Made by a program: the position numbers and the translations under genes. This document shows positions 1 to 7,905 of a stretch of DNA of 34,814 nt, piece by piece. The notes under the pieces were generated by a model. That model saw only the letters and a list, made by a program, of their open reading frames with translations. It was not told where the DNA came from and made no database searches. The stretch comes from a virus. Where the stretch lies: IMG/VR virus record IMGVR_UViG_3300023083_000010, positions 1 through 34,814 of that record; one strand, given 5' to 3'. How positions within the stretch are numbered: position 1 is the first letter of the stretch; each line of letters begins with the position of its first letter.

Positions 1-597
1 GATCTCTCCGGCGACGACGGACAGATCAACGCGCAACAGTTCAAGATCCGGGCAGCCGAGCACGCGGCCACTCTCCTCGGTCTCACCAAGGAGGTTACAC
101 AGTTCGCCGGTTACTCCCTGTCGTCCTACGGGGAGCGGTCGGATGAGGGCGGCGTCACCGCGACGGAGACCGTCGACCGGACGACTCTCACCGAGCGCAC
201 GAGGGACAAGAAGTTCCTCTACTTCGAGGAGGCGGCGAACCCGCTCACCTACGCGCTCATGGATCTCGATGCCCGCCACTATGGGGGCGCACAGATTCCC
301 AAGACGGCGACTCTCGACATCGAGATCACCGAACTCTCCCAGATCGACCCGGAGAAAGAGGCGCGAATCTTCCAATACCTCCGATCCGCTATGGCCGCGT
401 CGACGCGCACGCTCGTCAAGGCACAGCACCCGGACTGGGAGTCCAAGGAGATCGAGCGCGAGGTGCTCGAGATCCAGGCGGAGAACAACCTCACCTCCGA
501 GGTCGACCCGGCCACGGAGGGACGCGTCGACCCGACCGACCCCACCGAGCAGCAGAACCCGACCGACCTGACCGACGACGTCGACGAGCAGGAGTAG
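1..597 (+). CDS. Portal protein, C-terminal part (5' end outside window)
   Basis: The reading frame is open from the first base and ends at TAG 595-597, giving 198 visible residues. The sequence ends in a charged helical stretch and an acidic, Pro/Thr/Asp-rich tail, as in SPP1 gp6-like portals of actinophages. The portal is the dodecameric ring at one capsid vertex through which DNA is packaged and to which the tail attaches. Position supports the call: a MuF-like head protein, scaffold and major capsid protein follow directly. The visible part lacks the conserved portal core, so the assignment rests on gene order and the general look of the C-terminus. The terminase should lie just upstream, outside the window. 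Confidence 0.8.
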   Translation, partial: DLSGDDGQINAQQFKIRAAEHAATLLGLTKEVTQFAGYSLSSYGERSDEGGVTATETVDRTTLTERTRDKKFLYFEEAANPLTYALMDLDARHYGGAQIPKTATLDIEITELSQIDPEKEARIFQYLRSAMAASTRTLVKAQHPDWESKEIEREVLEIQAENNLTSEVDPATEGRVDPTDPTEQQNPTDLTDDVDEQE

Positions 598-600
598 GCC

Positions 601-693
601 GTGCTCGCCGAGAGCATCGTCGGTGTGGTGCTCGGGTCGCTTATTGTTCTAGTCGTCGCACGGTGGATGTTCCGCCGCACACACGGGGAGTAG
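601..693 (+). CDS. Small membrane protein, 30 aa, unknown function
   Basis: A GTG-initiated frame of 30 codons begins 3 bases after the portal stop. An AGGAG (590-594) lies at a good distance inside the portal end. The product is almost entirely one hydrophobic helix (ESIVGVVLGSLIVLVVARW) followed by a basic end (RWMFRRTHGE), so it would be a single-span protein with a positive C-terminus. It fills the gap between portal and MuF-like genes exactly, and the next gene starts 3 bases downstream, which favours a real gene. No family is recognised. An unusually placed holin-like or membrane-tethering role is only a guess. Confidence 0.6.
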   Translation: MLAESIVGVVLGSLIVLVVARWMFRRTHGE

Positions 694-696
694 ATC

Positions 697-1878
697 ATGC
701 CGGTATACGTCCCGAACCCGGATCCGCTGGCATCAACCCCGGCGAACCTGTTTGACGACCTCGGGGCAGAGATCGCCGCACGCTACGCCGAGGCCGAGCA
801 ACGCATGATCGAACGCGTCGCGACCCTCGCGCGGGCAGGCATCGCCGAATCCCCATCGATCATGGAACGCCGCCGCATCCTCGCCGAGCTACGTGCCGAG
901 GGTGAGCGGATCGCCGAACAACTCAACGACCCCGCGTTCGTCGCCCGCATCGTCGACATCGCTGCCCGCGACGGTGAGGCGGCAGCCGTCGCCGCGCTCG
1001 GTGTCGGCGGTGTCACGATGGGCGCCGCGGGTATCACCACGAACGCAGCGAACGCGACCGCACAGATCGCCCTCGACCTCTCATCCCGCCTCGCGGACAT
1101 GAGCGCACGAATCACCCGGTGGATGCCGGATGCCTACCAACGGGTGATCTCAATGGTGTCCCCCTCCGTCGTGCTCGGCGTCGAGACACTCGCCCAGGCT
1201 CAGGCGCGAGCGGCCGAACAGTTCCTCGCCCGTGGGGTGCGCGGGTTCGTCGACTCGGCGGGCAAAGAGTGGCGCATCGGCACCTACTCGGAAATGGCAA
1301 CCCGGACGACGGTGAACCGGGCATGGCAGTCGGCGAACATCTTTGCGGCACAGTCGGCGGGCATCAACCTCGTCACCATCGTCATCGGTGTCGACGCGTG
1401 CAAGGTGTGCGCGGCGCACGCGGGCAAAATCTACTCAACGGACGGCACCCCGGCCGGCACCTACCAACTCGAGCACACCACCCAGCCGGGGCGCGTGTCC
1501 GTGACCGTCGCGGGCACCATCGACCAGGCGCGCGCCGAGGGATGGAATCACCCCAACTGTCGGTGTGTGCTCGCCGCTTACCTCCCCGGACTGTCGATTG
1601 TCACGGGAACCACCCACGACCCCCAGGCCGAGGCCGACCGCGATCGCCTCCGCGCGCTCGAGCGTCGCGTCCGCGAGTTGAAACGCCGCGAGGCGGCAGC
1701 GTTCGCAGATGTCACCAAGGGGCGCCTACGCGGGCAGATCAAGGACGCACAACGCGACATCCGCGAGCACGTCGCCGCTACAGGGCAACTCCGCAAGAAC
1801 TACCGCGAGCAACTCGCATTCTCCGACGGACGGCGCCCCGCGCTGCCACCATCGAAACCCCGCGCGATCACGCGCTAG
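697..1878 (+). CDS. MuF-like / minor capsid protein (phage_min_cap2 type)
   Basis: A 393-aa protein, ATG start 3 bases after the previous gene. The N-terminal 200 residues are Ala-rich and helical. The C-terminal half holds a Cys/His cluster typical of MuF-like head morphogenesis proteins: CKVCAAH at about residues 235-241 and HPNCRC at about 285-290, with the sequence N-H-P-N-C-R-C before a hydrophobic strand. These proteins are minor capsid components next to the portal that are packaged in the head and sometimes injected. The last ~70 residues are a basic helical tail. Portal upstream and scaffold downstream fit. Some annotators call this position a capsid maturation protease, but I see no protease motif. 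A GC-rich hairpin follows the stop. Confidence 0.8.
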   Translation: MPVYVPNPDPLASTPANLFDDLGAEIAARYAEAEQRMIERVATLARAGIAESPSIMERRRILAELRAEGERIAEQLNDPAFVARIVDIAARDGEAAAVAALGVGGVTMGAAGITTNAANATAQIALDLSSRLADMSARITRWMPDAYQRVISMVSPSVVLGVETLAQAQARAAEQFLARGVRGFVDSAGKEWRIGTYSEMATRTTVNRAWQSANIFAAQSAGINLVTIVIGVDACKVCAAHAGKIYSTDGTPAGTYQLEHTTQPGRVSVTVAGTIDQARAEGWNHPNCRCVLAAYLPGLSIVTGTTHDPQAEADRDRLRALERRVRELKRREAAAFADVTKGRLRGQIKDAQRDIREHVAATGQLRKNYREQLAFSDGRRPALPPSKPRAITR

Positions 1879-1882
1879 ACCT

Positions 1883-1912
1883 CCCGCCCCGGATCCTCTG
1901 TTCCGGGGCGGG
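1883..1912 (+). terminator. GC-rich hairpin between MuF-like and scaffold genes
   Basis: An 11-bp perfect stem (CCCGCCCCGGA / TCCGGGGCGGG) with an 8-base loop sits in the 86-bp gap. No T-run follows, so it is not a canonical intrinsic terminator. It may be a partial terminator or an mRNA-processing or stability element. Confidence 0.6.
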
Positions 1913-1964
1913 CGGGCACCCGGTAGGAACCGGGCGCCAACCACGAAACGATCAGGAGATCACC

Positions 1965-2804
1965 GTGAACAGCATGACCCGCACCATCGCCCCCGCCTGT
2001 GCTGTCGACCTCAACGGCATGGCCGTCATCGGTATGACGCGTCACGCGCTCATGGGCATCCGCCACGCGGAGGACACCGGAGGCGCCGCACCCGCAGCAG
2101 CACCGGCAGCCTCGCCGACGCAAACCGCTCTCGGAGCACCCACGGCACCGGCTCCCGCCGCAACGGGCACTCCGGCGACACAAACCCCCACGGGCGGCGC
2201 CCAAACGCCGCAAACGGGCGCACAGCCCGCCGCGGGCGCCGCCGAGACCCCTCCGGCGATCAATCCGGCCACCGGGCAGCCGTACACGGCCGCGGAGACA
2301 CAGAAGTTCATTGCCGATCTCCGTGGGGAGAACAAGACCCACCGCGAGGCAGCGGCAACGGAAAAGGCACGCGCCGACGCCGAGGCGGGCAAGCTCTCCG
2401 CCGTGCTCGCCGCGCTCGGACTCAACGCGGACGGATCCGCCGCGGCCAAGACCCCCGACCAGCTCACCGCGGAACTCAACGAGCGCAACACAGCCGTCGA
2501 GACCACCAAGCGGGAGAACCTCGTCCTCCGCGTCGCGGGCAAGGCGGAAATCTCGGCCGACGCCGACAAGATGCTCGACTCCCGAGCATTCAACGACAAG
2601 CTTTCGGCGCTCCCCAGCGCCGACAAGGACAGCGTGGAAACGCTCGTCAAGGAATGGGTGCAGGAGCACCCCGACCACAAGACAATCCCCGCCGCAGCAT
2701 CGTCAGGAGGCGTTGCTCACGCGGGGGGCGTGCCAACCACCCAGCGCAAGACTCTGTCGGAGGCGCTCGACGCAGCGCTCCCGACCCCAACCAAACGAAA
2801 GTAG
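1965..2804 (+). CDS. Capsid scaffolding protein
   Basis: A GTG start is chosen because AGGAG (1954-1958) sits 6 bases upstream; the open frame itself extends much further left, inside the previous gene. The product is 279 aa. Residues about 35-100 are low-complexity Ala/Pro/Thr, followed by a highly charged helical region (about 110-190) likely to form coiled coil, and a C-terminal segment ending in basic residues (PTKRK). This composition and the position directly before the major capsid gene are the hallmarks of scaffold proteins, which line the procapsid interior during assembly and are then removed. No protease is visible nearby, so scaffold may exit intact. An ATG three codons in (1974) is an alternative start. 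Confidence 0.85.
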   Translation: MNSMTRTIAPACAVDLNGMAVIGMTRHALMGIRHAEDTGGAAPAAAPAASPTQTALGAPTAPAPAATGTPATQTPTGGAQTPQTGAQPAAGAAETPPAINPATGQPYTAAETQKFIADLRGENKTHREAAATEKARADAEAGKLSAVLAALGLNADGSAAAKTPDQLTAELNERNTAVETTKRENLVLRVAGKAEISADADKMLDSRAFNDKLSALPSADKDSVETLVKEWVQEHPDHKTIPAAASSGGVAHAGGVPTTQRKTLSEALDAALPTPTKRK

Positions 2805-2813
2805 GAAATCAGG

Positions 2814-3806
2814 ATGCTTACACTCGCGGATGTCCAGGCGAACACCGCCGACGACATCGACTACAACCTCATCGACGAACTCCGCATGGGTTCGCCGTGG
2901 CTCCTCGACCGCCTCGTGTTCGACGACACCGTCGTTCCCGGCACGGCCGGCGGAACCCTCACGGCCGGTTACAAGCGCCTCCAGGCGACGCGCCCGGCTC
3001 ACACCCGCCAGGTGAACACCGAGTACCCCGCGTTCGAGGCCAAGACCAAGCGCGTCACGGTCGACCTCATCCCGATCGGTGCTCGCTACAACCTCGACCG
3101 CGTGATCGCCCGCATCGGCGCCACCTCCGAGGTCGCGTTCCAACAGCAACAGGCCGTTCGCGCGACCGTTGCAAAGTTCAACGACCTGTTCATCAACGGT
3201 GAGGCCGGACTCGACTTCGACACCGCTGCCCCCGAGTTCGAGGGCATCGACTCAATCGTCACCGGCACCATCACCGAGTGGACGGACGCAGGCAACCCGT
3301 GGGACTTCAACACCATCACGGACAAGGCCGGGGCGCTCGCCGTCACCCGCCAACTCCGCGCATGGCTCCGCAAGTTCGACGGCAAGCCCGACGTGTTCAT
3401 GGTCAACGAGGACGGCGCCGCTTTCCTCGACCGGGTGAACGACTGGATCACGTACTACAACGCGGTCAACGACTCGTTCGGCAACGAGGTTCCCACGTTC
3501 GCGGGGATCCCCTACGTCGACCTCGGCACCAAGCCCGGCACCATCGATCAGGACGGTGTGCTCACGGGCGAGGACGCGGAGGACTTCGTGATCCCCACCG
3601 TGAGCGGTGTGACCACGATCTACGCGGCACGGTTCGGTCTCGACTCCGTGCACGGCTACGCCACACCGGGCAACCTGTTCTTCCAGGCGCTCCCCGACTT
3701 CCAGTCGGCCGGTGCGGTCAAGCCCGGCGAGGTCGAACTCGGCCCTGTCGCGATCGCAGCCAAGAAGACCCGCGGCGTGGGCGCGTTCCGCGTCAAGGTC
3801 TCCTAG
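2814..3806 (+). CDS. Major capsid protein (HK97-fold)
   Basis: A 330-aa protein, 9 bases after scaffold, with AGGAAATCAGG ahead of the ATG. It has the length and composition of actinophage HK97-type capsid proteins: an N-terminal helix, a long beta-rich P-domain region (about 75-110) and an A-domain-like C-terminal half. It ends in basic residues and a beta strand (GVGAFRVKVS). There is no delta-domain pro-region, in line with the separate scaffold gene. Hairpins lie both before the scaffold gene and directly after this gene, as might suit a very highly expressed product. The gene is GC-rich with strongly biased codons. Assignment rests on position, size and composition; fold prediction would confirm it. 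Confidence 0.88.
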   Translation: MLTLADVQANTADDIDYNLIDELRMGSPWLLDRLVFDDTVVPGTAGGTLTAGYKRLQATRPAHTRQVNTEYPAFEAKTKRVTVDLIPIGARYNLDRVIARIGATSEVAFQQQQAVRATVAKFNDLFINGEAGLDFDTAAPEFEGIDSIVTGTITEWTDAGNPWDFNTITDKAGALAVTRQLRAWLRKFDGKPDVFMVNEDGAAFLDRVNDWITYYNAVNDSFGNEVPTFAGIPYVDLGTKPGTIDQDGVLTGEDAEDFVIPTVSGVTTIYAARFGLDSVHGYATPGNLFFQALPDFQSAGAVKPGEVELGPVAIAAKKTRGVGAFRVKVS

Positions 3807-3824
3807 GCCACTCCCACCGGTAAA

Positions 3825-3852
3825 GGCGGGCACCTCGAGAGGGGTGCCCGCC
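3825..3852 (+). terminator. GC-rich hairpin after major capsid gene
   Basis: A perfect 10-bp stem (GGCGGGCACC / GGTGCCCGCC) with an 8-base loop lies 19 bases after the capsid stop. It has no T-run. It probably acts as a partial terminator or 3'-end stabiliser that sets capsid mRNA level. Confidence 0.65.
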
Positions 3853-3881
3853 CGAACCCCGACCTCCACGAAAGGGAGATC

Positions 3882-4646
3882 ATGACCAATCGCACGATCA
3901 CCGCGCGCTCGAACACCCTCACCGGGTTCACGGGCGGCGCGCAGTACACGAACGGCAGCGCGACCGTCGACGACGCCACCAAGGGCGGCAAGGCGGCTAT
4001 CGAGTACGCCAAGCGCCACGGGTTCGCCGTCTCCGGGGGCATCGCCACCGCCGTCGACCTCACTCCTGCCGACGGCGAGGTGCTCATCCGGTGGACGACC
4101 GCCGAACTCAAGGCGTACCTCACCGACAAGCACGTCACGTTCCCGGCCGACGCCACGGATGAGCAACTCCGCGACGCGATCCGCGACGCGATCGACATCA
4201 AGGCACAGGGTGGATCCGCCGCGAACGAGTCGGCCGGGCACACGTCCGGCACGTACCCGCCCGAGGGTGCGCCCCCGGTGTCGAACCCGGACAAGCCCGA
4301 CACCCCGAGCGAGACCGTCAAGTGGGCGACGCCGCTCTCGGTCGCCAACGAGACCCTCCTCGACCCGCCTGTCGTGACCAGCCCGCCCGTGCTCACCAGC
4401 AAGGTCGCGCCGGCAACGGCAACGTTCACCGTCGTCGCCACGGGTGAGGATCTCCACTACCAGTGGGCACGCCAGGCCAAGGGCGTCGGCAGCTACGTCG
4501 ACATCGAGGGCGCCGAGGCAGCGTCCTACACGACCCCGGCCACGACCGTCGCCGACAACAACGGCGACCGCTACCGTGTGACGATCTCGAACGAGAACGG
4601 CACGGTCACGACGACCGGCGTTGTTCTCACCGTCACCGCGTCCTAA
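3882..4646 (+). CDS. HeH/LEM plus Ig-like domain protein, probable capsid decoration protein
   Basis: A 254-aa protein with GAAAGGGAG just upstream of its ATG. Residues about 71-104 (WTTAELKAYL... DEQLRDAIRDAI) match the pattern of the HeH/LEM helix-extension-helix domain seen in phage head-tail region proteins. A Pro/Ser/Thr-rich linker (about 110-165) follows. Residues about 165-254 are an all-beta, Ig-like domain: W195 in HYQW, the Y-R-V-T pattern of strand F at 231-234, and a closing strand TGVVLTVTA. Phage Ig-like domains decorate virion surfaces and bind carbohydrates weakly. Position right after the capsid gene suggests a capsid decoration or head-surface protein. The combination with an HeH module is unusual. 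A hairpin follows the stop. Confidence 0.65.
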   Translation: MTNRTITARSNTLTGFTGGAQYTNGSATVDDATKGGKAAIEYAKRHGFAVSGGIATAVDLTPADGEVLIRWTTAELKAYLTDKHVTFPADATDEQLRDAIRDAIDIKAQGGSAANESAGHTSGTYPPEGAPPVSNPDKPDTPSETVKWATPLSVANETLLDPPVVTSPPVLTSKVAPATATFTVVATGEDLHYQWARQAKGVGSYVDIEGAEAASYTTPATTVADNNGDRYRVTISNENGTVTTTGVVLTVTAS

Positions 4647-4658
4647 CCGGATCAACGA

Positions 4659-4693
4659 AACGCGCCCCGGTTCCACTGGGATCGGGGCGCGTT
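4659..4693 (+). terminator. GC-rich hairpin after decoration gene
   Basis: A perfect 11-bp stem (AACGCGCCCCG / CGGGGCGCGTT) with a 13-base loop in the 93-bp gap. It is followed by CCACCACC, not T residues. A short direct repeat (TCAACGAAACG) occurs on both sides, at about 4652 and 4718. Confidence 0.6.
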
Positions 4694-4739
4694 CCACCAC
4701 CACCGATCAACGACCGGTCAACGAAACGAGGAGGACACC

Positions 4740-5177
4740 GTGGGAGTCACCTACGCAACGCCCAACGACTACTTTCAATCGACCGGGATGCCGATCGCCG
4801 ATTGGCCGACCGAGGACGACGCGGAGTTCGTCCGCATCGACGCGCTCCTCAAGAAATCGTCCGACACCATCCGCCGCATGACGCGCCTAGCGCGCCTCAC
4901 CTACGGGGTGGACGGATTCCCCCACGACGCGAACATCCGCCAAGGGTTCATTGACGCCACGTGTGCCCAGGCCGCATGGTTCGAGGAGGCCGGAGACACC
5001 ACCGGATTCGCAGCCGGTTACGACAATGTCTCGATGATCGGGGTGTCGTTCGGCCGCAACGCGGGCACCGCATCCGGCAAGCCCTCCTCCCGCGAGTCCC
5101 GCTACTCCCCCGAGGCGCAGGACATCCTCGTCACCCTCGGAATCTTCGGAACCCGCCCCTCACATCCGGGGGTGTGA
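4740..5177 (+). CDS. Head-tail adaptor (connector) protein
   Basis: A 145-aa protein; GTG start with GAGGAGG about 6 bases upstream. The sequence is mainly helical in its first 90 residues (EDDAEFVRIDALLKKSSDTI... IRQGFIDATCAQAAWFEEAG), the pattern of gp15/gp6-type head-tail adaptors, with a Ser/Gly-rich segment and a final helix (SPEAQDILVTLGIF). Adaptors bind the portal ring and extend the DNA channel toward the tail. It is first in a tight block of four small genes between head and tail modules. The assignment is by pattern and position. Confidence 0.7.
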   Translation: MGVTYATPNDYFQSTGMPIADWPTEDDAEFVRIDALLKKSSDTIRRMTRLARLTYGVDGFPHDANIRQGFIDATCAQAAWFEEAGDTTGFAAGYDNVSMIGVSFGRNAGTASGKPSSRESRYSPEAQDILVTLGIFGTRPSHPGV

Positions 5178-5178
5178 C

Positions 5179-5523
5179 ATGCGGATCCCGAACCGCTACC
5201 TCGAGCACAAGGTCACGCTCACCAAGATCCAGGCCGTCGGCACATCCGTGGGTGCGAAGTTCGACGAACCCCGCACCGGGATCCGCGCTCTCGTGATCGA
5301 CAAGCGCACTCGTGTCGTCGACCAGCGCGCGGGATCCGACACCGTCGGCACCGAGGTCATTGCCTCGGCGCACATCCTCCTCCACAAAGAGAATTGGGTG
5401 CCGCCGTCGTCGCTCGTCACCGTGTGGCCGGGTACGCCGATGGAACGTGTGTGCGAGGTCATCGCGGCCGGGTACAACGTCCACTCGATCGCTCCCGAGT
5501 CCGCGCAATTGTGGGTCGTCTAA
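5179..5523 (+). CDS. Head closure / stopper-like protein
   Basis: A 114-aa protein whose ATG begins 1 base after the adaptor stop, so translation is probably coupled. It is beta-rich (HKVTLTKIQAVG, EVIASAHILL, LVTVWPGT), as expected for the SPP1 gp16-like stopper family that closes the channel after packaging. Its place as second of four connector genes supports the role. There are no catalytic motifs. Confidence 0.6.
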   Translation: MRIPNRYLEHKVTLTKIQAVGTSVGAKFDEPRTGIRALVIDKRTRVVDQRAGSDTVGTEVIASAHILLHKENWVPPSSLVTVWPGTPMERVCEVIAAGYNVHSIAPESAQLWVV

Positions 5524-5885
5524 TGGCCGGGCTGTCGTTCTCCGCCACGGGTGAGTGGAACGGTGATCGCCTCGCACGCGCTCTCTACCCGGCAGGGCAG
5601 CGCGGCGCCAGGAAAGCGGGCGAGCGTCTCCGCGCTCTCGCGCTGCCCCTCACGCCCATCGACCGCGGAAACCTCCGCGAGTCCGCAACTGTGGAGACCC
5701 CGAACCGCACCCCCGAGGCGTTCGTCGTGTTCGATGAGCCTTACGCGGTGATCCAGCACGAGGAACTCGACTACCAGCACACAGAGGGGCAAGCCAAGTA
5801 CCTCGAGCAGCCGCTCGAGGAACACCGCGGCGAACTCATGGCGATCATGGCTAAGGAGGTGCAGGTTGGTATTCTCAACGCTTAG
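5523..5885 (+). CDS. HK97 gp10-like / tail completion protein
   Basis: A 120-aa protein. The ATG overlaps the upstream TAA (TAATG), so start choice is clear; the open frame extends further upstream without a good ribosome site. Residues about 18-65 carry a helical region ending in the short motif TPIDRGNLRESA, close to the T-P-x-D-T-G-x-L-R-x-S pattern conserved in HK97 gp10-like proteins at the head-tail junction. The stretch EPYAVIQHEELDYQHTEGQAKYLEQPL is also typical of this family. These proteins help join tails to heads. The 3' end overlaps the next gene by 20 bases. Confidence 0.75.
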   Translation: MAGLSFSATGEWNGDRLARALYPAGQRGARKAGERLRALALPLTPIDRGNLRESATVETPNRTPEAFVVFDEPYAVIQHEELDYQHTEGQAKYLEQPLEEHRGELMAIMAKEVQVGILNA

Positions 5886-6345
5886 CTACCCGTTGCAGAT
5901 CGTCGACGGCATCGCCAAGTATCTCGAGGAGCACGGCATCGCGTCGTGGGATGAGTTCGGCGAGGGCGAGCCGTACACGGGCGAGACCGAGTGGCCGATC
6001 TACCTCGGCCCGGACATGCCGGTCTCGCCTAACCGTGTCATCGTAATCACCCCAGGGGTGCAGTCGTTCATGCGAGCCGACGTCATGACCTCGGTGCAAA
6101 TCCGCCTCCGCGGAACACCGAGCACACCGCAGGATCCGCACCGCGACGAGGTCTCGTCCAAGATGCAAGAGATCCATGACCTGTTCTACCCCAACGGGTT
6201 CCCCCTCGCGCACGTCACGATGGGAAACATCCGCGTCGGCGCCGTGTTCCCCGGCGACGCGCAACCTCTCGACCCGGACGGCAGCCGCCGCCACGGTGCG
6301 TTGCAAAACTTCCGGTTGCGGACTCGTCGTCCGCGGCCGGTATAA
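5866..6345 (+). CDS. Tail terminator protein
   Basis: A 159-aa protein that starts at TTG 5866. The rare start is supported by a near-perfect ribosome site AAGGAGGT (5853-5860) 5 bases upstream, placed inside the 3' end of the previous gene. The fold pattern (long first helix VDGIAKYLEEHG, beta strands RVIVITPG and DVMTSVQIRLRG, helix SSKMQEIHDLFY) fits the gpU / SPP1 gp17 tail terminator family, which caps the tail tube at the head-proximal end. It is the last of four connector genes before the major tail protein. Confidence 0.7.
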   Translation: MVFSTLSYPLQIVDGIAKYLEEHGIASWDEFGEGEPYTGETEWPIYLGPDMPVSPNRVIVITPGVQSFMRADVMTSVQIRLRGTPSTPQDPHRDEVSSKMQEIHDLFYPNGFPLAHVTMGNIRVGAVFPGDAQPLDPDGSRRHGALQNFRLRTRRPRPV

Positions 6346-6401
6346 GACCCCAACCGGGGATAACCGTCGGATTGTCCGGCACAACTGAAAGGATCTACCC
6401 C

Positions 6402-7154
6402 ATGGCAACCAACCATGATGTGTGGGATGCCGTCGACCAGACCGACGGCACGCCCGGCAACTCGTTCGAGTTCCTCCTCCGCGCACAGCAGGGTCGCGCG
6501 GGCGCCTACTTGCAGTCGGCGGACATCACGAACGTCGCCCCGGCGTTCACGGGCAAAAAGCGTGCACGACAGACCTACGGCGCCAAGGGCGTCGACCTGT
6601 CGAACACCTACGCCCGCAACCTCGTGCTCACGTTCGACGTCGAGGTAGTCCGCGGCGACAACGGTGAGTTCCAGCCGTTCTTGCAAGACCTCCTTGACGC
6701 GTCCAAGGAAGTCGGAGCGCTGAACCGCCGCCGCATTCAGGCATTCGATGCCCTCGGCGCCGACTACGCGTTCCAGTCGGACTTCACGATCGAGCACGCA
6801 CGCGCAAACACCGGGTGGGACGACGCGTCGTTCTTCACGATCACGGCGGAGCAGTACACGCCGACCGAGTGGATCACGAACCCCGTGCTCGTCGGCAACG
6901 TGCCGGCGAACCTCGCGGTCTCGCCCGCCACGGCCGCGGGCGGCGCAACGGTGTACATCCAGGGTGAGAACCTCGCGGATGTCACGGGCGCCGCATCGGT
7001 CAAGTTCGGCGTCACCAACGCGACGAGCTACACCGTGATCTCCGACACCCTCATCTCGGCCGTTGTGCCGGGCACGGGCGCCGCCGATCTGCCCATCACC
7101 GTCACGAACCCGGACGGTGCGGGAGAACCCATCCCGTTCGCTCGCACGGCGTAA
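6402..7154 (+). CDS. Major tail protein with IPT/TIG-like C-terminal domain
   Basis: A 250-aa protein. ATG 6402 is preferred over an upstream GTG (6372) because GAAAGGA (6387-6393) sits 8 bases before it. Residues 1-160 form the tail-tube subunit: strands with FTGKKRARQTYG and LVLTFDVEVV, a loop with FQPFLQDLLDASK, then TIEHARANTGWDD. Residues about 168-250 are an IPT/TIG-like beta-sandwich (VSPATAAGGATVYIQGENL, then SDTLISAVVPG). Such domains project from the tail surface and may help in weak adhesion to host surfaces. A hairpin follows the stop, as after the capsid gene. Confidence 0.87.
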   Translation: MATNHDVWDAVDQTDGTPGNSFEFLLRAQQGRAGAYLQSADITNVAPAFTGKKRARQTYGAKGVDLSNTYARNLVLTFDVEVVRGDNGEFQPFLQDLLDASKEVGALNRRRIQAFDALGADYAFQSDFTIEHARANTGWDDASFFTITAEQYTPTEWITNPVLVGNVPANLAVSPATAAGGATVYIQGENLADVTGAASVKFGVTNATSYTVISDTLISAVVPGTGAADLPITVTNPDGAGEPIPFARTA

Positions 7155-7160
7155 CACCCC

Positions 7161-7190
7161 GCTCGGGCGGGCGGCAACGTCCGCCCGAGC
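7161..7190 (+). terminator. GC-rich hairpin after major tail gene
   Basis: A perfect 10-bp stem (GCTCGGGCGG / CCGCCCGAGC) with a 10-base loop begins 6 bases after the major tail protein stop. It is followed by ACCCCCACC with no T-run. It is likely a partial terminator that lowers expression of the chaperone and tape measure genes relative to the tube subunit. Confidence 0.65.
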
Positions 7191-7230
7191 ACCCCCACCA
7201 TCCACGCAGCGCAGACAGAGGAGTCGCAGC

Positions 7231-7905
7231 ATGACTACAGCAACACAACAGGGACGCCAACTCCGGTTGACCGTCGACGGCATCGATGAGCCGTTCCTTA
7301 TCGATCCGCTCTCCGCCAAGCGGGGAAAGTACCTTACCGAGCGATTCATCCGTGCATCCCTCGGGCAGATGACCCAGGCGGAGGCCGAGGAGATATTCAT
7401 CGAGTCCCTCGGCGCCTCGAACTACTCGCGCATGAGCGGGTACTACGTCGACGAGTACCACCCCGGAGGGCGCTACGCCCAGACATGGACGCCCGAGGGC
7501 GCCGTGATCCGTGATCCCGGCGATGATGAGACCATCACGGCCAAGTTCATCGCACGCGAGGCCGTCGGCGATGAGCCGGAACTCGAGGGCGAGCCGATCC
7601 GCCAGGAGGAGTCGGAGGCGCTCGCGCTCGCAGCGTTCTACTGGCAAACCGTTGTCGGCATGGAGGCCGTCGACGCGTTTCTCAACGAGGGAGGCGGCAC
7701 CAACGGATCCCTAAAAGCGCTGACCCTCTTGCAGATCCGACTCGGACTCTCACGCCAACCGCTCTCATCGAGTCCGGTTATGGAGAACTTGATTCAAGAG
7801 GCAAGTTCCAAGGCAACGCCCGCTATACAGAACTCGTCCGCGAGCGTGCGGCTGCCCGCAAACAAGCGCGGGTTTCTGCCCAAGCGGGCACACTCCCGGC
7901 GCTAG
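7231..7905 (+). CDS. Tail assembly chaperone, short form (gpG-like)
   Basis: A 224-aa protein; ATG with GAGGAG about 10 bases upstream. It has the layout of actinophage tail assembly chaperones: an N-terminal domain with FLIDPLSAKRGKYLTERF, a middle with FYWQTVVGMEAVDAFLNEGGG, and a low-complexity C-terminus ending in basic residues. These proteins bind the tape measure while the tube polymerises. The gene overlaps another open frame at -1 that supplies the long form, and the tape measure gene follows directly, as in lambda G/GT. Confidence 0.83.
   Translation: MTTATQQGRQLRLTVDGIDEPFLIDPLSAKRGKYLTERFIRASLGQMTQAEAEEIFIESLGASNYSRMSGYYVDEYHPGGRYAQTWTPEGAVIRDPGDDETITAKFIAREAVGDEPELEGEPIRQEESEALALAAFYWQTVVGMEAVDAFLNEGGGTNGSLKALTLLQIRLGLSRQPLSSSPVMENLIQEASSKATPAIQNSSASVRLPANKRGFLPKRAHSRR

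Noticed and set aside
1119-1964. Long upstream extension of the scaffold frame
   Set aside because: It overlaps the MuF-like gene almost fully and has no ribosome site; the GTG at 1965 has AGGAG at good spacing.
3252-4703. Long 483-aa antisense open frame
   Set aside because: It lies opposite the capsid and decoration genes and has the Arg/Val/Gly/Asp-rich, low-information composition of a high-GC shadow frame. No ribosome site and no family pattern.
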